From NCBI RefSeq assembly GCF_014805625.2, contig NW_023998415.1, forward strand, positions 14,130,204 through 14,194,203: a stretch of DNA of 64,000 nucleotides, given 5' to 3'. The position numbers and the translations under genes are program-made. The notes under the pieces are model-generated. The model was given only the letters and a program-made list of their open reading frames with translations. It did not search any database and was not told where the DNA came from. The DNA is from Glossina fuscipes. Its lineage: Eukaryota; Arthropoda; Insecta; Diptera; Glossinidae. Positions 34,901-49,036 of this stretch are shown here, one piece after another. Numbering within the stretch: position 1 is the stretch's first letter; the number at the start of each line of letters is the position of its first letter.

Positions 34901-37900
34901 CGAGCCTGGCAAATCTACGCAACGTTACTTCGATATGACTATGGGATCAGTTTAATGCCATGTTTGAATATTCTGCATCTAGTACGAATAATCGTCTACT
35001 GGTATCGGTGAGATACCAGGTGTTCACGGTACGCATGCGAAAAAAAATATTCGTGTGGCGGTAACATAGACATATAGTTTGATTGAAAAAATTGTAGTAA
35101 CAATGTTTCAACTAGACATTGGCGTTAAGATGATTTTTGATTTCACTTTATGGAAACCGTCTTGCGCACAAATTCATACACACGTGAATTAACGCATTAA
35201 GAAATTCAAACACCTTCATACATTTTCTAGAAAAATCTCAAGTATTGCCATTGCTACTGCTGTTGTTTCTGATGATGCCTCCGTAAAGCTTGGCTCCTGG
35301 CTTGGTTTCATATTTGATATTAATGTCAAGTGCTTACATGTCAGTCTCCTTCTATACTGATTGGTCAAGTCGATCTGCTTCTCGCTAAAGCAGATAATAT
35401 TTTGGTTTTATTGCTTCTAGATAATGCCAACTGATCGGCCGAATTGCGAGTTGGATTTGCTTCGTTTACTCACAACATTCATTTTGTGAAAACTCCCCCT
35501 TTTTAAATTGCTGTGTTAAGCGTATTAAAATTTTCCTTGTTTTTTTTTTTTTTTTTTTTTTTCTTTCTTGCTACTTTTATTGTATTTATTTTATTGTCTA
35601 AAACTTTTCCAGTTCTGATAATAAAATGTAGCAGGGAGAAAAAGTGTATTTAAAGGGCTTTCTCGTTGTTTGGCTTGTTGCGCGGTTATTATTGTTAAAT
35701 GCTTTTTGCAAAATGTGGCAAAGTGTTACTGTTTCAATTGTTCACATATGTCTATATTAATGTTTACTATGCGTACACATATATATATATGTATAACTGT
35801 ATGTTTGTCCGTATGTGTGTGTATATATACAAAATATACAAACAATTCCGCATATGTCGGCTTTTCTGGTTTATAACAATTGTTCAAAAACTTTTCAAAC
35901 ATTTTTCGCTCAAATTTGCCTAATTTTGGTTTGTTTAAAAATTTTGCGATTTTGTTCCCGTACAAAAAAAAAAAAAAAAAAAAATTTTTATTTTATATTT
36001 TCTTTTCCCCAATTCTACTTTTTTACTTTCTTTACTTTTTTTTTTCTATCTTTCTTTCTTTCTTTTTGTATCGCGTTTGTTGTGCGCTTTAAGCTTAAAA
36101 ATTTTATTTCTCACTTGTTCTCCGGCATTTGTTATGACTTTCTGCTGAATCAAAATTGAAAATTAGTTGAACAGTCTCCAATACGGTATGATGTTATCGT
36201 GGCTGTTATTCGATTACTCCTTTAATTATATTATTTATTGATTTCATTCACTTTACCATTACTAAACGTAGCAGTTGTAATATACTTGTTCCAACATTAT
36301 GAAGTTAATGATCTCTAAAGCTTTCGTTTCGCATTTTCCAAAATATCCAAAATAATGATCAATATTCGAATCGTACTGCTTGATATCACTTCATTAGATA
36401 TTTTATTATTACTACGTTTTAATTTCATGCTTATGTTGTTTATTAAGTTGCCTGCATCAACAGCGATATCTGTAAGAAAAAGAGCAACTATTACGTATGA
36501 GTGATATTAAATTTAAGAATTATTTTGTATTAATAGTAAGACAAATCATATATTTCTGCATTTATAGTATGGTATATAAGGTATGACGATATGATATATA
36601 ATCTCTTTTGTTTTAGTTCTTTCATAAAATTACATATCACTTAATTCAAAAGTTATATAAATTGAACATAAATTCAAAGAGAAAATTAATTATAGAATAA
36701 TTGATATTAGAATGGATAGAATATATAGAAAAGCTACTCATACGTACACGATATATGAAATTTATGATATTAAGTCTTAAATACAAAATTATTATATATT
36801 CATATATATATATATATCTATTTACACTGACGAGCAAATGCTTGCTTGGCTGTTCGAGGCCGTGGAAAGTTTAAGAAAAAATTCGCAATATATAGTCTTT
36901 GGTTACTAAGTGAAAAGCTCTTAGAGAACGAGTTTTTTTTTATTTAATTGGCATTGGAAAGTTTTTAGATGTAATCGCTGACTACGCTCGTTACTTATGG
37001 ATAAATAAAAGTATGTCACTCTGCTTCTAGCACCCGGAAGTATTGAAAGGTGTTTTAAAAAATAATTGGAACATATTTTGTTTAAACATCGAGGTTTATT
37101 GCATCTGTGCTAGCTGTTAGCCAGCAGCAGCAGCAGCTAAGCAGCCAGCATGCTTTGTAGCCAACATGTAATGAGAATGTATTTTTTTCTGAATACCCGC
37201 GTTATGATATCGATGTGTTGTATTTTTCGGATACGTTGGCATGACTGCTGTAAACAATTGACATAAATTTCGAGACGTGTTCCATGTTAGGTTAGTAATA
37301 GCAGCGTTTTCTTTCTAATTTGTAGCGCGATATTTATCAGATCGTTAAGTCGTTTACGGGTCATAAGTTTCATCGTCAGTAATGTTACGAAAATCCCAAA
37401 TTCAGTTAAATGTCAGCTAAGTAATTTTCGTAAGAATAAATTCCCTAAAGAAGGGAAAACCAAATGTGCACATTCGTAGGCTCGTCATGCAGGTGCAGGC
37501 CGATGGAAACGATTAGAGGAAAAACCAGGCTAGGATTAGACCCTAACCATAAATTTAGGTATAGCAACATTCTTGTAAAATTGTATATATAGTTCGAGTA
37601 TTTGTGAAAAGTAGAGTTAGTCTGGCAAGAACGTAGAAATTGAGAGTACGGCCAAAATAAATTGTAAATAAATATTCCTACTGTTGTGAAAGACAAAGTA
37701 GTAAAATAAAAGAACTTTGAAGTGCATTTCTCTTGATCAAAATAGCCACGATCTAGTGATACGGACTGTATCTCATAAAAGCGAATTTCATAACAGTAAT
37801 TTAATACATTTAAGTACGACATTGTTTTTCGAATCAATTCAAAACTTTTGAAACAATATGAGAAGACATGCTAGACGAACATAAATCATCCTTCAAAATT

Positions 37901-38974
37901 ATTCCTATTAGCGTTATTGAGTTAATTGAGACTTCAAAAGTGCAAGCTCGTAGCCGCAACGCTTTCGTAACATTGTTAATTCATTGCATTTTATTTTTTT
38001 GACGAAGTTCGATGAAAATTCAGAACAGAAAAAAAGAACGCTATTATTACTAACCCAATCATATATCATTAAAACAATGTAGGCCTTTTACCTCTTGTTC
38101 CGCAGTAGTATGAAGTATTTTTCCTAAGCATTTTTTGAATTTTGCTTTCCATATTTCCGAACAAGCGCCCTAAACTTTTGCACGAACATCGATATTTCTG
38201 AAGAAAATTAAGTACGACCTATGCCTATTATGTAATTTTAAAGTTACATTTGCTTATATAGAGTTGCTCAAATAGAAATAACAAGTGGTAAAATTTCACG
38301 CTCATACAGCTTATAAAGTACATTAAACGGTTATAGTTCTTAGTATAAATTGTTACAACTTGCTGAGTTGTTGTGAAAAAAGAAAAAATAAATAAATAAA
38401 AAAAAACTCAAGTATTTCTGCATTCTTTTTGGTGTTCATCCGCTGCAATTCACTTTGTTACAACTCTATGTATATAAGATAAAAAATATCAAACTGTTGC
38501 TGGACTACAAAAATGTGCTATGAATTTTTATTGTGAATACTTGAATAGTTTGCAACGTGAATCATGCATTACTTCTATGTTGCTTTTCTACGTCACAGAC
38601 TCTACGTCGATATTTAAGATAGAGCTCTTCTTCGATCAAATCATAAGAATTTATCAATTCGTATTTCGTTTCGAGTCTTTTTATTCACTACCATCACACA
38701 ATCGTATTAGTTAGAACAACAAAATCGCCGATATGAGCTCAAGAAGTCATTTCTAAACTTTTTACTCATTACTGTATATGCAGAGAGAAACACTGTTATC
38801 GGCAGGATATAAATAAGTTTCGTTAATATTTTCTCATTAAAAATATTCAAATAAGATTTTGTTAAGTTTATAGCTTATAATAACGTAATTTATAAGTACA
38901 TATATACATGGTGGATATACTTAAATATTCGCATGCTATTGTATGGTTACTATGAGTGGAGATAGAGTTCGACG

Positions 38975-39010
38975 TAGAGATAGAGGTAGAGGTAGAGGTA
39001 GAGGTAGAGG
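38975..39010. repeat. (GGTAGA)n tandem repeat
   Basis: About six hexamer units AGAGGT after a degenerate GATAGA start. Confidence 0.9.
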
Positions 39011-39897
39011 TTGCATTATTGCAATTTTATCAATTACTGAATATTTTCATTTACATACCATTCCCATAGATGTTTAATTTAGTCTGTCTACATTAGGTCA
39101 ATAATTGTGTAAATTGTTATCAATGAGGGATTGAAAAGCTATAATATCAGTGAGGAATAATGAATAAACTGAAAATACAGCAGCTATATAAACATATCCG
39201 TATACATAGCTATTGAATTAATTAGATATTTGAATAATATCAATATGTTCTTGGCACTTATATGGATATAGACATGCTACTAATTGATACAAGTCAATCG
39301 TGCATCGGCAAGCTTCATTTGAGGTTTCTGAAGCCATTTGACAATAATGTGTGCAAAAACAAATAAATGAAAATAAATGATGAATAAATATTGAGTACGC
39401 AAAGTTCTATATGTTAGGTGTAGAAGTAGGTTCTCTTCTCTGTTTTGAAATTGGTCGCTTTATAAAACCTATCGAATGCATTCATTTCGCTTGCAGCTAA
39501 TTTTGACAAAGGTATTTATTTGCACAATATAAGTATCAGTTGTATCAAAATATAAAGAGTTACAGAACAACAAGCAGCTTTTCTGTTATTGCATGTTATT
39601 CAGTTTTAAACTGAAATAAAAAAGGCAGTTGAAGCTACACTAAAATAATTAATAGTCGGCTTAAGGTGCAAATCCCATAAAGTTGGAAAGTGACTTGCAA
39701 AATTTCATGCAAAATATGTTTAGCTTTGAAAACGAAGATGAACGTTCTGGAGCTTCGCAAAACACGCTCGATGACGAAAATCATAATTGACTAAGCGAAA
39801 ATGCAGCAAAAGTATGCAGAAACAGCAGCTCACAGCACAGTTAGCAAATAAATCAAAAAGAAATTTCGGCTTGATTGCATAAAATGGAAAAATTCAC

Positions 39898-39898
39898 C

Positions 39899-39942
<44 letters not shown>

Positions 39943-39950
39943 AAGAGAGA
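39898..39950. repeat. (GA)n microsatellite
   Basis: Purine tract of GAGAGA with two GAAA interruptions. Confidence 0.95.
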
Positions 39951-42783
39951 GTTGCGGCCTAACCGTGGATATCATGTATGCTCGCAGTTGTTAAGATACG
40001 GTAGAAAGGTTATCTACATCAAAATGTTACGGGCGACAATCCTAAAGCAAGAAACACATGACTTGATCCAAGACTACTGAGTGCCGACTTGGCTTCTCCT
40101 TGTTACCACTTGTTCAAATTAGTACGATCAGATTTAAGCGAATCAACGGTTCACCAAATTTGAAGATGTACGAAAATACCTCGGAAACTGTTCCGCTTCA
40201 AAATTGTCAAGTTTCTACATAAGTTGACTGACTAATTGGTTATTCTTTGTGTTAAATATATTTTAAATATATTTGAATTCCAGCAAAAAAAAAAAGGACA
40301 GAGACCCTGTTTCTCCATCTAATCAAGTGACAAGTGAATTCACGTAAGGATTTTAATTAGTTTTAACTTTTCCGTCTAAACCGTCGCTTTGGTGGCGTGA
40401 ACGAGAATCGATGAGTTTTTTTCTACTTGTAAGTTTTTATAAATTCAATACACTATTTAAACAAGTCAAACAAATCCTAAGACCTTTATCTGAGAGGCGA
40501 AATTAGCTTAGCTATCATAGCCGAGTTGAAAGCATAAGAAAGTAATACATTTCTGCTTATTTGCATAGTCCAAATAACTACGATGCAAATCAGGCTAAAT
40601 ACCCATAATGCACACGGTCGAGTGAAGTTTTATGTAATATGAGTTGCTCAAACCAAACCAAGCCCCTAGGGAACATTACAATTGATGGAAGTGACTCGCA
40701 GAAAGAGCAGAATATGCCAAAGGTCTTAGGAACGCAAATCTAGGCATGATGACGTCTAACTTCACATGTCAAAACTCGACCAAAATAATGTTAGAAGCAC
40801 CATGTCGTACATTGTATTCGAAAGTTCCATTTCAAACCAACCGTACTTCCATTCTTATGGTGACACTGAAAAACTGACTCCCATTGTAGGTAGACTCAAA
40901 AGACGAATTAAATAACATTCGTCATTGTGTTGAGGTAATTTTCACTTTTCTTAAAAACAAAACTCATGAAATTATTTGAACATCTTAGGCATTTAATGTG
41001 CAGTCACTCTTTACTTAACGTAGCTATTAAACTCGAATTAAGTCAATAGCATCCAAGTCACGATTTCATCGATCAGTTAATCAAAAAATTGACTGAATTA
41101 GAGTTACCCTTGAACTATGCAGCTCAGTGTTCGATGGGTTTGGCTTTCTGGCTCCACAGCTAGGAAATTACTTTCACTAGTCCTTTTTGTTCAATTACTA
41201 AACAAGATTGCACTTTTGCACTCTTTCAAAATTACAAAGGCACCCAAGACGAAAATGCCGCAATGAAAAAGATTTTGATCAAATTTTGATGGTGATGGCA
41301 ATACGTTCTCGAAAAAAGCTACCGAAAATGTTCGACGACCGTTGGTTGCAGAAAATCGAATTTCGCTAAAAAAAAAAAAAAATACTAAATGTTTTTTCTT
41401 CTCAATTAGGTTGACAAATTTTTTTAGTGGTCTCCACATATTGCATTGAAGAGACAGCTCACATAGACTATTTATTATGAATAATTGTTTTCTTGCACAA
41501 GAAGAAAAAAAAAAAGTATTCAACTTTATTTACGTATGATAAATAACCAGAAGAGACACTGAGCTTAATCCTGACGAAGCCATTTGGCTGACATTTTCAA
41601 ATCTTTAAATATTTAAAACACTAAAGCCATCAAGCAGCTTATTAAGCTCATAGAGAATTCGGATGAATGAATAAAAATGAAAAATGAAATGAAAGTAAAA
41701 AAAATGTATTTATTTATGCATTGAACGATAAATGATAAATTGAATGAATGAAGACTCTGCTACCCTATTACTACAATTGTCTTAATGCATTCGTAGTAGC
41801 AAGCCATGTATGCAAGTTTATATTTCGAGTTTGAGATGAATTTTATAAAGAGTTCATAAGTGATATACCATAATATTGTTATTACAAATGAATGATTGTG
41901 CGAATTAAAGTATTTATGTAAGGCCGTTTATTTTTTTAATTTTTTTTTTTTTTATTTTTTTTTTATTTTTTTTTTGGTTTATGAAGTCAATTAATAAATA
42001 ACCCAGTTATTAGTGGTTACGTTAGTTGAGTATGAAAACTTTTGCAAAAAGAGATTTCAGTTACAATGATGCTGTCATATGCACAGCAGTTCGGTTTATA
42101 TTTCATGGTTGATTAAGTTAAATACTGTAATGCGTAAGCATAAAAATATCCATAAGCCTGCATAATCAAACATAAAGGCAAAACGCCATCCAATGCTTGC
42201 TTTATCTCTAAGGCATAGTGTGCGTGTCTGAGAAAACATAACATATATGCCCATTCGTTTATATATATATATATATCCGTGATTGTTTTTGTTTAATGAC
42301 AAATATTTATAGCAGAAAACCACATCTGTCGCCCCTCTATCGCATGTGCGCATATCTCTTTGCATAGCATGTGTTTGTAATAATATCGTCTAACTACATA
42401 CATTTGCGTTAGTGTTTATGAAACAAATGGTTTTGCTTGGCATCTAGGTTGATGTTATTATTGTTGTTACATTTATGGTGGATGCATATTACCCCCTTAA
42501 TTAGCACTTGAACAACTTTCATGTTCGCATTAAGCATTTGCTTAAAGTCATTTATTGTTACAATCAACCCGTGATATAATCATATAAAATGGAGACTTTG
42601 ATAACCAGAACCACCTGAGCAATATATATATATATATATATATATGTTTATGCAATTATCTATACATAATATAATATTACATATGATTATGTATTATGTA
42701 CTTCCAAAAATGTTGATCATTTTTTCACTTGAAAAATTGCATTCACACAATGTGTATTAATTCAAAATGTTTTTCATCATTTG

Positions 42784-42984
42784 CTACAACCTTTTTACAT
42801 ATTTTTGGCCACATGGCGATATCGTGTCCCGACCCATTTCGCACTTCTTTAGCTTTGCGAAGCCACGGGCCAGCGAAGCCCTGCTGCACCGGGACAAGCG
42901 GTGATCAGATGGCGCCACGTCCGATGAGTGCGCTGGCAATGGCAGACCTTCCCATTCATGACACCTCTTGCAACAAGTAGCCAA
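42784..42984 (-). pseudogene. mariner transposase C-terminal fragment
   Basis: Minus-strand frame reads HEWEGLPLPAHSSDVAPSDH then RLSRCSRASLARGFAKLKK. This matches the mariner block W-E-x-L-P-H-P-P-Y-S-P-D-L-A-P-S-D-Y-H-L-F followed by S-L-A-x-x-x-F-x-x-x-E-x-V-K. The Asp of APSD corresponds to the third catalytic residue of the D,D34D triad. No upstream catalytic part is present, so the fragment is dead. GC content is higher than the surroundings. Confidence 0.75.
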
Positions 42985-43059
42985 AAAATAGCATTTTCAG
43001 TCAATTCGTGTCGCCACTTTTAAACCGTTGAAACCAAAAAACCGAAAATTGGGATATAC

Positions 43060-43085
43060 GCACGCGCACGCGCACGCGCACGCAT
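43060..43085. repeat. (GCACGC)n alternating purine-pyrimidine repeat
   Basis: About four CGCACG hexamers; alternating CG/CA steps can form Z-DNA. It lies just downstream (app sense) of the candidate 5' exon. Confidence 0.85.
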
Positions 43086-43146
43086 GTATATATAAACATG
43101 CATGCATTTTGCTCTAACAATTAGATATTTTCAAAGATAATATTAC

Positions 43147-43422
43147 CCTGGCTACTGCTCCTGATGATGCTCTTGCGCTGAAGACGTTTTTGACATCGAA
43201 TGTCCAAAGGCGCGTTTGCGCAGCTTTCCGTTTTCGGCATTGCTCTATCACACGTTTCAATTAATGTACGGCATAACAACGCGTTTGCGGACAAGTTGTT
43301 TCCATCGGTCATTCTATGCCCCGCATGAGGACATCATCGTTTTACACATTTCCACATCGAACGATCACGCGTTCCGTTTAGATTAAGATTAAGTCTGACA
43401 CTTCTACACTACCGCGTTTATA
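43147..43422 (-). promoter_or_regulatory. weak candidate promoter and 5' exon for app
   Basis: A GC-rich stretch rich in CpG. On the minus strand there is TATAAA at 43422-43417, TCAGACTT (initiator-like) with A at 43396, and a donor-like CAGG|GTAATA ending an exon at 43147. TATA-to-initiator spacing (26 bases) is a little short. Inference only; 11 kb upstream of the first coding exon. Confidence 0.2.
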
Positions 43423-43449
43423 GCGTACACTTTGGACGCCTGTTATTGC

Positions 43450-46400
43450 TTGTTGTCTTTTGTAGCGTCGTTTAGCGCATGTTCGCATTTGTTCTAGTCA
43501 CTGGTGTTTGTCATCGTTTTTGTATTTATGACGAAAGGGTTGACGCGACTGCGTTACTGTCCGTTTTGCCCATTGATTGTAATTGCTATTTTACTTTTAC
43601 CCGTTGTAGTTGCTGTTGTTTATGTCGATGTTATTTGTATTATTACTATTTGTGCAGTATTTATTTTTACCGCTCCCACTGCCATACCTGTTGTTATTTG
43701 ACTACTTATCCGTTTGTCTATTTGTGTGTTCCTTTATAGAATTTTTTGCGTATGTGTTTGCCTTTGTGTATTTTTTTTTTTTTTTTTTAGCTATTGTTCT
43801 TGCTACTATTATTGTTACTACTGTGTCGCTATTGTTGTTGTGGCTGTTGCATATGTATGTTGCATTTACATGTAGGTATTTAATTTATGTAATTTGAGTA
43901 CGTATACGTGTATGTGTGTGAGTGTACTTTAACACATTTTTGTTATTGTTTATAGTAATCTTGTAGAGTTTATTGTCCTTCTAATTATTGTGGTGTGATA
44001 CTGTGTCGCTGCTGATTGACTACTATGTCTACTTTTAGGCAAACTACACTGAGCTATTTCTTATGAAAACATATTGTGTCTGAAGTAGGTCTTGGAGCTT
44101 TAGCAATGAAAGCAACGACGTTAGCATCTTCTTTCTCAACGTCATTATGCCGAAAAATGAGCGAAGCATACAAGAGAAACTTGGACATATTATCTAAGAG
44201 ACGTTTCTTTTATGCGGTTCCTCTTCACCGCATAAAGCACTCATTCTTTAATATGTTGCAATAAATCATGTGTTATATATATATATTTGTTAAGATTCTG
44301 AATAATTGTTTTTGGTTCCTATCTAAACGCAAGAAAACAAATTTATTTGTACATCATTCGAATTCTTTTTTTTTTTTTTTTTTGGGTCTACAGGATAAAA
44401 AGTGAGATATGTCTTGATCAACCGGATGAAATCGGTTTTGTTCATTAATTTTTTGCATTATTGTGGAAAATTGAAATCAACCGAAGAGGAACAAAATTTG
44501 TGATGCACGTCCTGTCCTTTACTACTTCCACTTTATCAACAAGTATCTCAAATATCTTGGCAAAGAGTAAATAAGAGAAATAATATATAAAAGCTGAACG
44601 CCAGCAATTTGGCTTAGAAATCAGAAAACTCAATTGGCTCCATTGGCTAATTTATATAGAATCTCAACTTAATCTAAAGAAATAAATAAATTTTATGCAG
44701 GAGTACCATCTAAGCCATTTGGACCTATGGCACATAATGATGGGGAATAACAAGTAATTTTAACACTGAATTAGCTTAAAAAAATAAATCCAAGACTCTA
44801 CTACATCTTAGTATTAATGTCGCATGATTGTCGCATAGTTCGCATAGTTCGCATAGTAGCAACAAAATAGTTTGTAACGACCTGGACCATTCCATTCATT
44901 TCCATGCATTTCTTCGAAATATCTTGAATGTCACACTGATCTCTCGGACAATCGGACAACTGAAATGGTATCAATCGTAAATTGGATTTTTTTTTTTTTG
45001 TTTTTTCATTTAGAAATTAATTAATTTTTATTTCCATGAAATTAATAATTTAATGCATTTTCAAAGATTTATTTATTACTATACGTCTTTCATTGTGGGA
45101 CAATAATCTCTTTTACTTTGCTCATCTTGCTATAATATTTACTTACTATCGTTTGATTGAAACAGTTTAAAGCCTAAAGCAAGATAGAAGATCTGCATCT
45201 AAATATAACAGCATTTTATTAACATATCAGAGTGCGAGCATGACTGGAATTTTATTCCACTAGAAAAAAAAAAAAAAAAAACGTAACTTTATCTCTCTTT
45301 CATTTCAGTTTTCCGATTCTCATTCAATGCATATTTTGATAACTCGAATAAAGGAAATAATTAAGTATGCAAGAGACACAGTGCACAGTGCACAGTGCAC
45401 AGCAAAAACAGCTGGGATGTGTTTAAGAATACTTTATAACATTTCTCCCTTGAAATCTTTAAGATGAAATAAACACGAAATGCAATTATTCAAGTTCATC
45501 GTTCGAGACTTGTTTTCTAATAAATTTCTTTATCGCGAGTTTACTTAAATAATTAATGAAAACAAATAATTTTGCTTTATAAGATTAAAATAATTAAAAA
45601 AAAAAAAAAAAAACAAAGAAAAGAGATTAGAAACTTTTTAATCTGCAAAGGTAATGACCGTTATGAGGATGAATGCAAGATATTCAATTCAATTAAGAGA
45701 AAGAGAAAAAAGATGCTGCACATAAGAAACAAACTTTCTTTATGATATAATAAGATTTGAAGTTAAAGTTAATGATACGGAGTTGAATGATAAGCAAAAT
45801 CATTTAACTTGGGAGTTGGAGCTTTTTTTCTTATTAGATTATTGTTTTATGTAGAATGTGTATTACGGATATTTGACTTGCAATTGGATTGGAAAAATAA
45901 AATAATAACAATACACATAGCGCTACTTTACTTTATCTCAATTCCGTGAGAGCGTAAGTGTTCGTTCGAAGCTATGCAAAAATTGACTCATTTGCGTTAT
46001 AAGAAATGTGCAAATGCTGCAGGCAATTAGCGCTCAACCCATAAAGATGGCGTTGTTTAGAGTAGCACTTCTCACTTGTTAATGCTTCTAAATCTTTGAA
46101 TCTAGCGTTCAACGGAATCGCATCAGCTGCAGTCCATAATATCCTCCAGTGATTGCGCTTAAGTAACTCGTAGATGCTCTACGCCGTTCTCATTCGACAA
46201 ATTGAAAAGCAGAAACTTGAAGCTATAAATGTTACCGACCCGTCATGGCATCACAACTATTCATTCCTCATAAGAAACTTAAAGAACTGCGCTGAGGACT
46301 TTAGCCTATGGGTAGTGGTTTAGTAAGTAGTTTAGAGCTTCCAACGACAGCCAATAGCCAGATAATGGTAATAGCTTTACTCTTGATAATTGTGCCCACA

Positions 46401-48184
46401 TTTTCAGTGACTATGTCACCAGGACGCAAACAATACCGCTCGACTCGTACTTCCCTTCTTCTGAGCATAATCACCGATAGACGATTAACTATATATTTCT
46501 GTCAAGTGAAAATGAAATCGGTCTTGTTACCCGTTTGTCCTTTTTATACAAAAATGTGACGTATTTATAATCTTCTCTTCAGCAGCTCATTAAGCAGTGT
46601 ATAGTGCAACGGTATAAACAAAAAACTTTTGTAATATTTAAAGAAATATGTATAAGAAAAATGTATAGAAAATCGAAGAAAATATTTCTTGCAAATTCCT
46701 TTATTCAATTTTTTAAAACATAAGGAAACGTGGGCCTATAAAAAAAAAAAAAAAAAAAATTTATTTATTCTTTTATTAACTTATTTAATAACCGATATCA
46801 TGAAATTGCTTTGTAAAAAATTGCTGAGACATTACAATAGAGATAAGAATGATTATATTAAATGATTATATTAATAATTTCAGTTCAATTTGCTTTACTT
46901 TTTAACGCTACACTGTTTTTGTTTTTTTTGTTTTTTTTTTTTTTTGACATTTCTTTATATGATTTTCGTAAGCTAACAAACCAGTTTTAAGATAAAATTG
47001 ATATTGGAGAGTTTTGCTGTCATTTTTGCTTCAGAACTCGAAATCTGATATAAAGCGGCAGAAACGATGACAGGCGAACATAATAACTATAAGTTTATGG
47101 CCAGCAGCCAGGGCAACTAAAATCCATGTCACACAATGAAATACATTTTCATTGGCAATCTATTATTTGCAATAGATCCTGCAAATCTCAAATATTCACT
47201 ATATCGCTAACGTGAGCGGCCGTGTTAGTAAGTTATCTGCGATTTTATCGTTACTTTGACAGCAAACTAATGTTTGCGAATATGCAAAGAGTGTGCTAAT
47301 GTTTCATTTTGCTAATTCTGAGCAAAAGGAAACAACAGAAATTTTTACTGCTTTTATGTCGAACGATTACGATAAGACTTTAAATATATCTACTGTGCAT
47401 TATAGCTCGCCTCCTAGTATCCGAGCGCTATTCAAAAAAGTCTTCCATCAAAGACGTCAATGAGATTCCAGATGATAATGTATGGGCTCTCTCCCTCTCT
47501 CTCTCTCTCTCTCTATTAATTTGTAGCATTCCGTTCAAACCTCTTAGAACATGTTCTAACTAATTTTATTTCAAATAATTATATAAGCAATGGTCGACAT
47601 AGTTGATGATCAAAAATGCAGATGACTTTTGTCTTCTTTCTCTTGTGTCTCGTCAATCGTCGAACGCAAATTTCTTTTGTCAAGTGCGATCTCGCAGAGA
47701 CATATATATATAATTGATAACGAAGTATTAAACCGCAAGCGAAGGATCCATAAAGCGATTATAATTTATAATACATACATAAATTGATTCCATTATTTGA
47801 AAATTGTAAAATAAAAAGTCTAAAGTGATAGATAGAGATCTGAGTTATTAAGTGCAAGCTATTTTTAGTCCTTTAATAAATTCGTTACAACGTATTTGCC
47901 GATGCTTTTTGTTTCCCGCCTTATTGTCACGATGGTTCTTGATCAAAAAAAAAAAAAAAAAGCCTTAAGCAGATATGCTGCGACTCGAAAGGTTCACCTT
48001 GCGAAATACGTTCCCTAGAAGTGGAAAAGCGAACCATTTTCGTTAGTTCGATTCCGTCCAAAGTGTAACGTAATGTCGTATTCTAAGTGCCGTCTTGTTC
48101 TTGCTTCATTGATTTTAAGTCAAGATGATTTTCTCAGCAATTATTGTATGCTGCGACTTATATAGAGAGCGCAATGATATACAA
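43450..48184. other. intergenic or 5' intron DNA, no gene recognised
   Basis: T-rich low-complexity around 43600-43800, a GCATAGTTC-type tandem at 44833-44857, an ACAGTGC tandem at 45378-45401, homopolymers at 45265, 45598, 46741 and 46933, and (TC)n at 47490-47512. No coding homology seen. Confidence 0.6.
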
Positions 48185-48284
48185 NNNNNNNNNNNNNNNN
48201 NNNNNNNNNNNNNNNNNNNNNNNNNNNNNNNNNNNNNNNNNNNNNNNNNNNNNNNNNNNNNNNNNNNNNNNNNNNNNNNNNNNN
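48185..48284. other. assembly gap (100 N)
   Basis: Exactly 100 N, the usual placeholder for a gap of unknown size. A perfect 22-bp palindrome (48289-48310, centre CAATTG) follows the gap edge. Confidence 0.99.
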
Positions 48285-48998
48285 TTTTAAATATTTCAAT
48301 TGAAATATTTTGAGCAAAAATATGTAAAGAAATTCCAGTGAAAACAGAAAAAAACTTTTACTTTTCACTGGCAACGGGTCCTCAAGGCAGGCCGTTAAAC
48401 TGACAAACAATAAAACAAATGTATGCCAATGTTTATATATAAATATATTGTTCTTGCAGTTGTTGTTTAACTTACACTCGTAAAAGTTTGCAATTGAAAC
48501 TTTTATTTTATGTGCATGTGCATGTTATGCATTTGTATTTAAAATAATATAAATAAATATGTAGGCAGTTGTTTTTGTTATTTTGTTGCTTGTTTTTATT
48601 TGTTGTTGTTGTTGTTGTTTTTTTTATTATTTATTTATTTATTTTGTTTTTTTTTTCATTTCTTTTGTTGCTTGTGTGTTTATTTTTATTTTTATATATA
48701 TATTCTTTTGTTGTTGTTGTTTTGTAACAAAACAACAAAATACAGAATTTTATAACACAATATCAACATCTGTTACAACATTTTTGAAAAAAAAAAAAAG
48801 AAAAAAAAAGAAAAATTGAAACCAACACATTCGAACAATAAAGCATTTATATACATATATACATATATGTATGTACATACATTCATATGTATGAAAATAA
48901 GTACGCGTGTATAATATAAAATAATTGTATAGAGAACACCAGAGTGAAACACCATAAATTTTTTTTTTTTTTTTTCTTATAGGATCAAATATATTTAC

Positions 48999-49036
48999 GT
49001 TTGTTTGTTTGTTTGTTTGTTTGTTTGTTTGTTTGT
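48999..49036. repeat. (GTTT)n tetranucleotide repeat
   Basis: Nine nearly perfect TTTG units. Confidence 0.95.

Larger units (their letters stand above)
34901..42783. other. upstream intergenic or 5' intron DNA, no gene recognised
   Basis: AT-rich. Visible items: poly-T near 35541-35562, poly-A and pyrimidine tract 35965-36064, (GGTAGA)n at 38975-39010, (GA)n at 39898-39950, T-rich 41932-41975, (TA)n at 42620-42644. Short open frames look random. Confidence 0.6.

Noticed and set aside
43121..43312. Minus-strand 63-codon frame (MTDGNNLSANALL...) as an alternative App N-terminus
   Set aside because: The first coding exon has an in-frame TAA immediately before its ATG, so this frame cannot be joined to it in phase with the main start; kept only as a possible untranslated exon.
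48289..48310. Perfect 22-bp palindrome beside the gap
   Set aside because: AT-rich, short, no flanking structure; expected by chance in such DNA, and the gap edge is unreliable.
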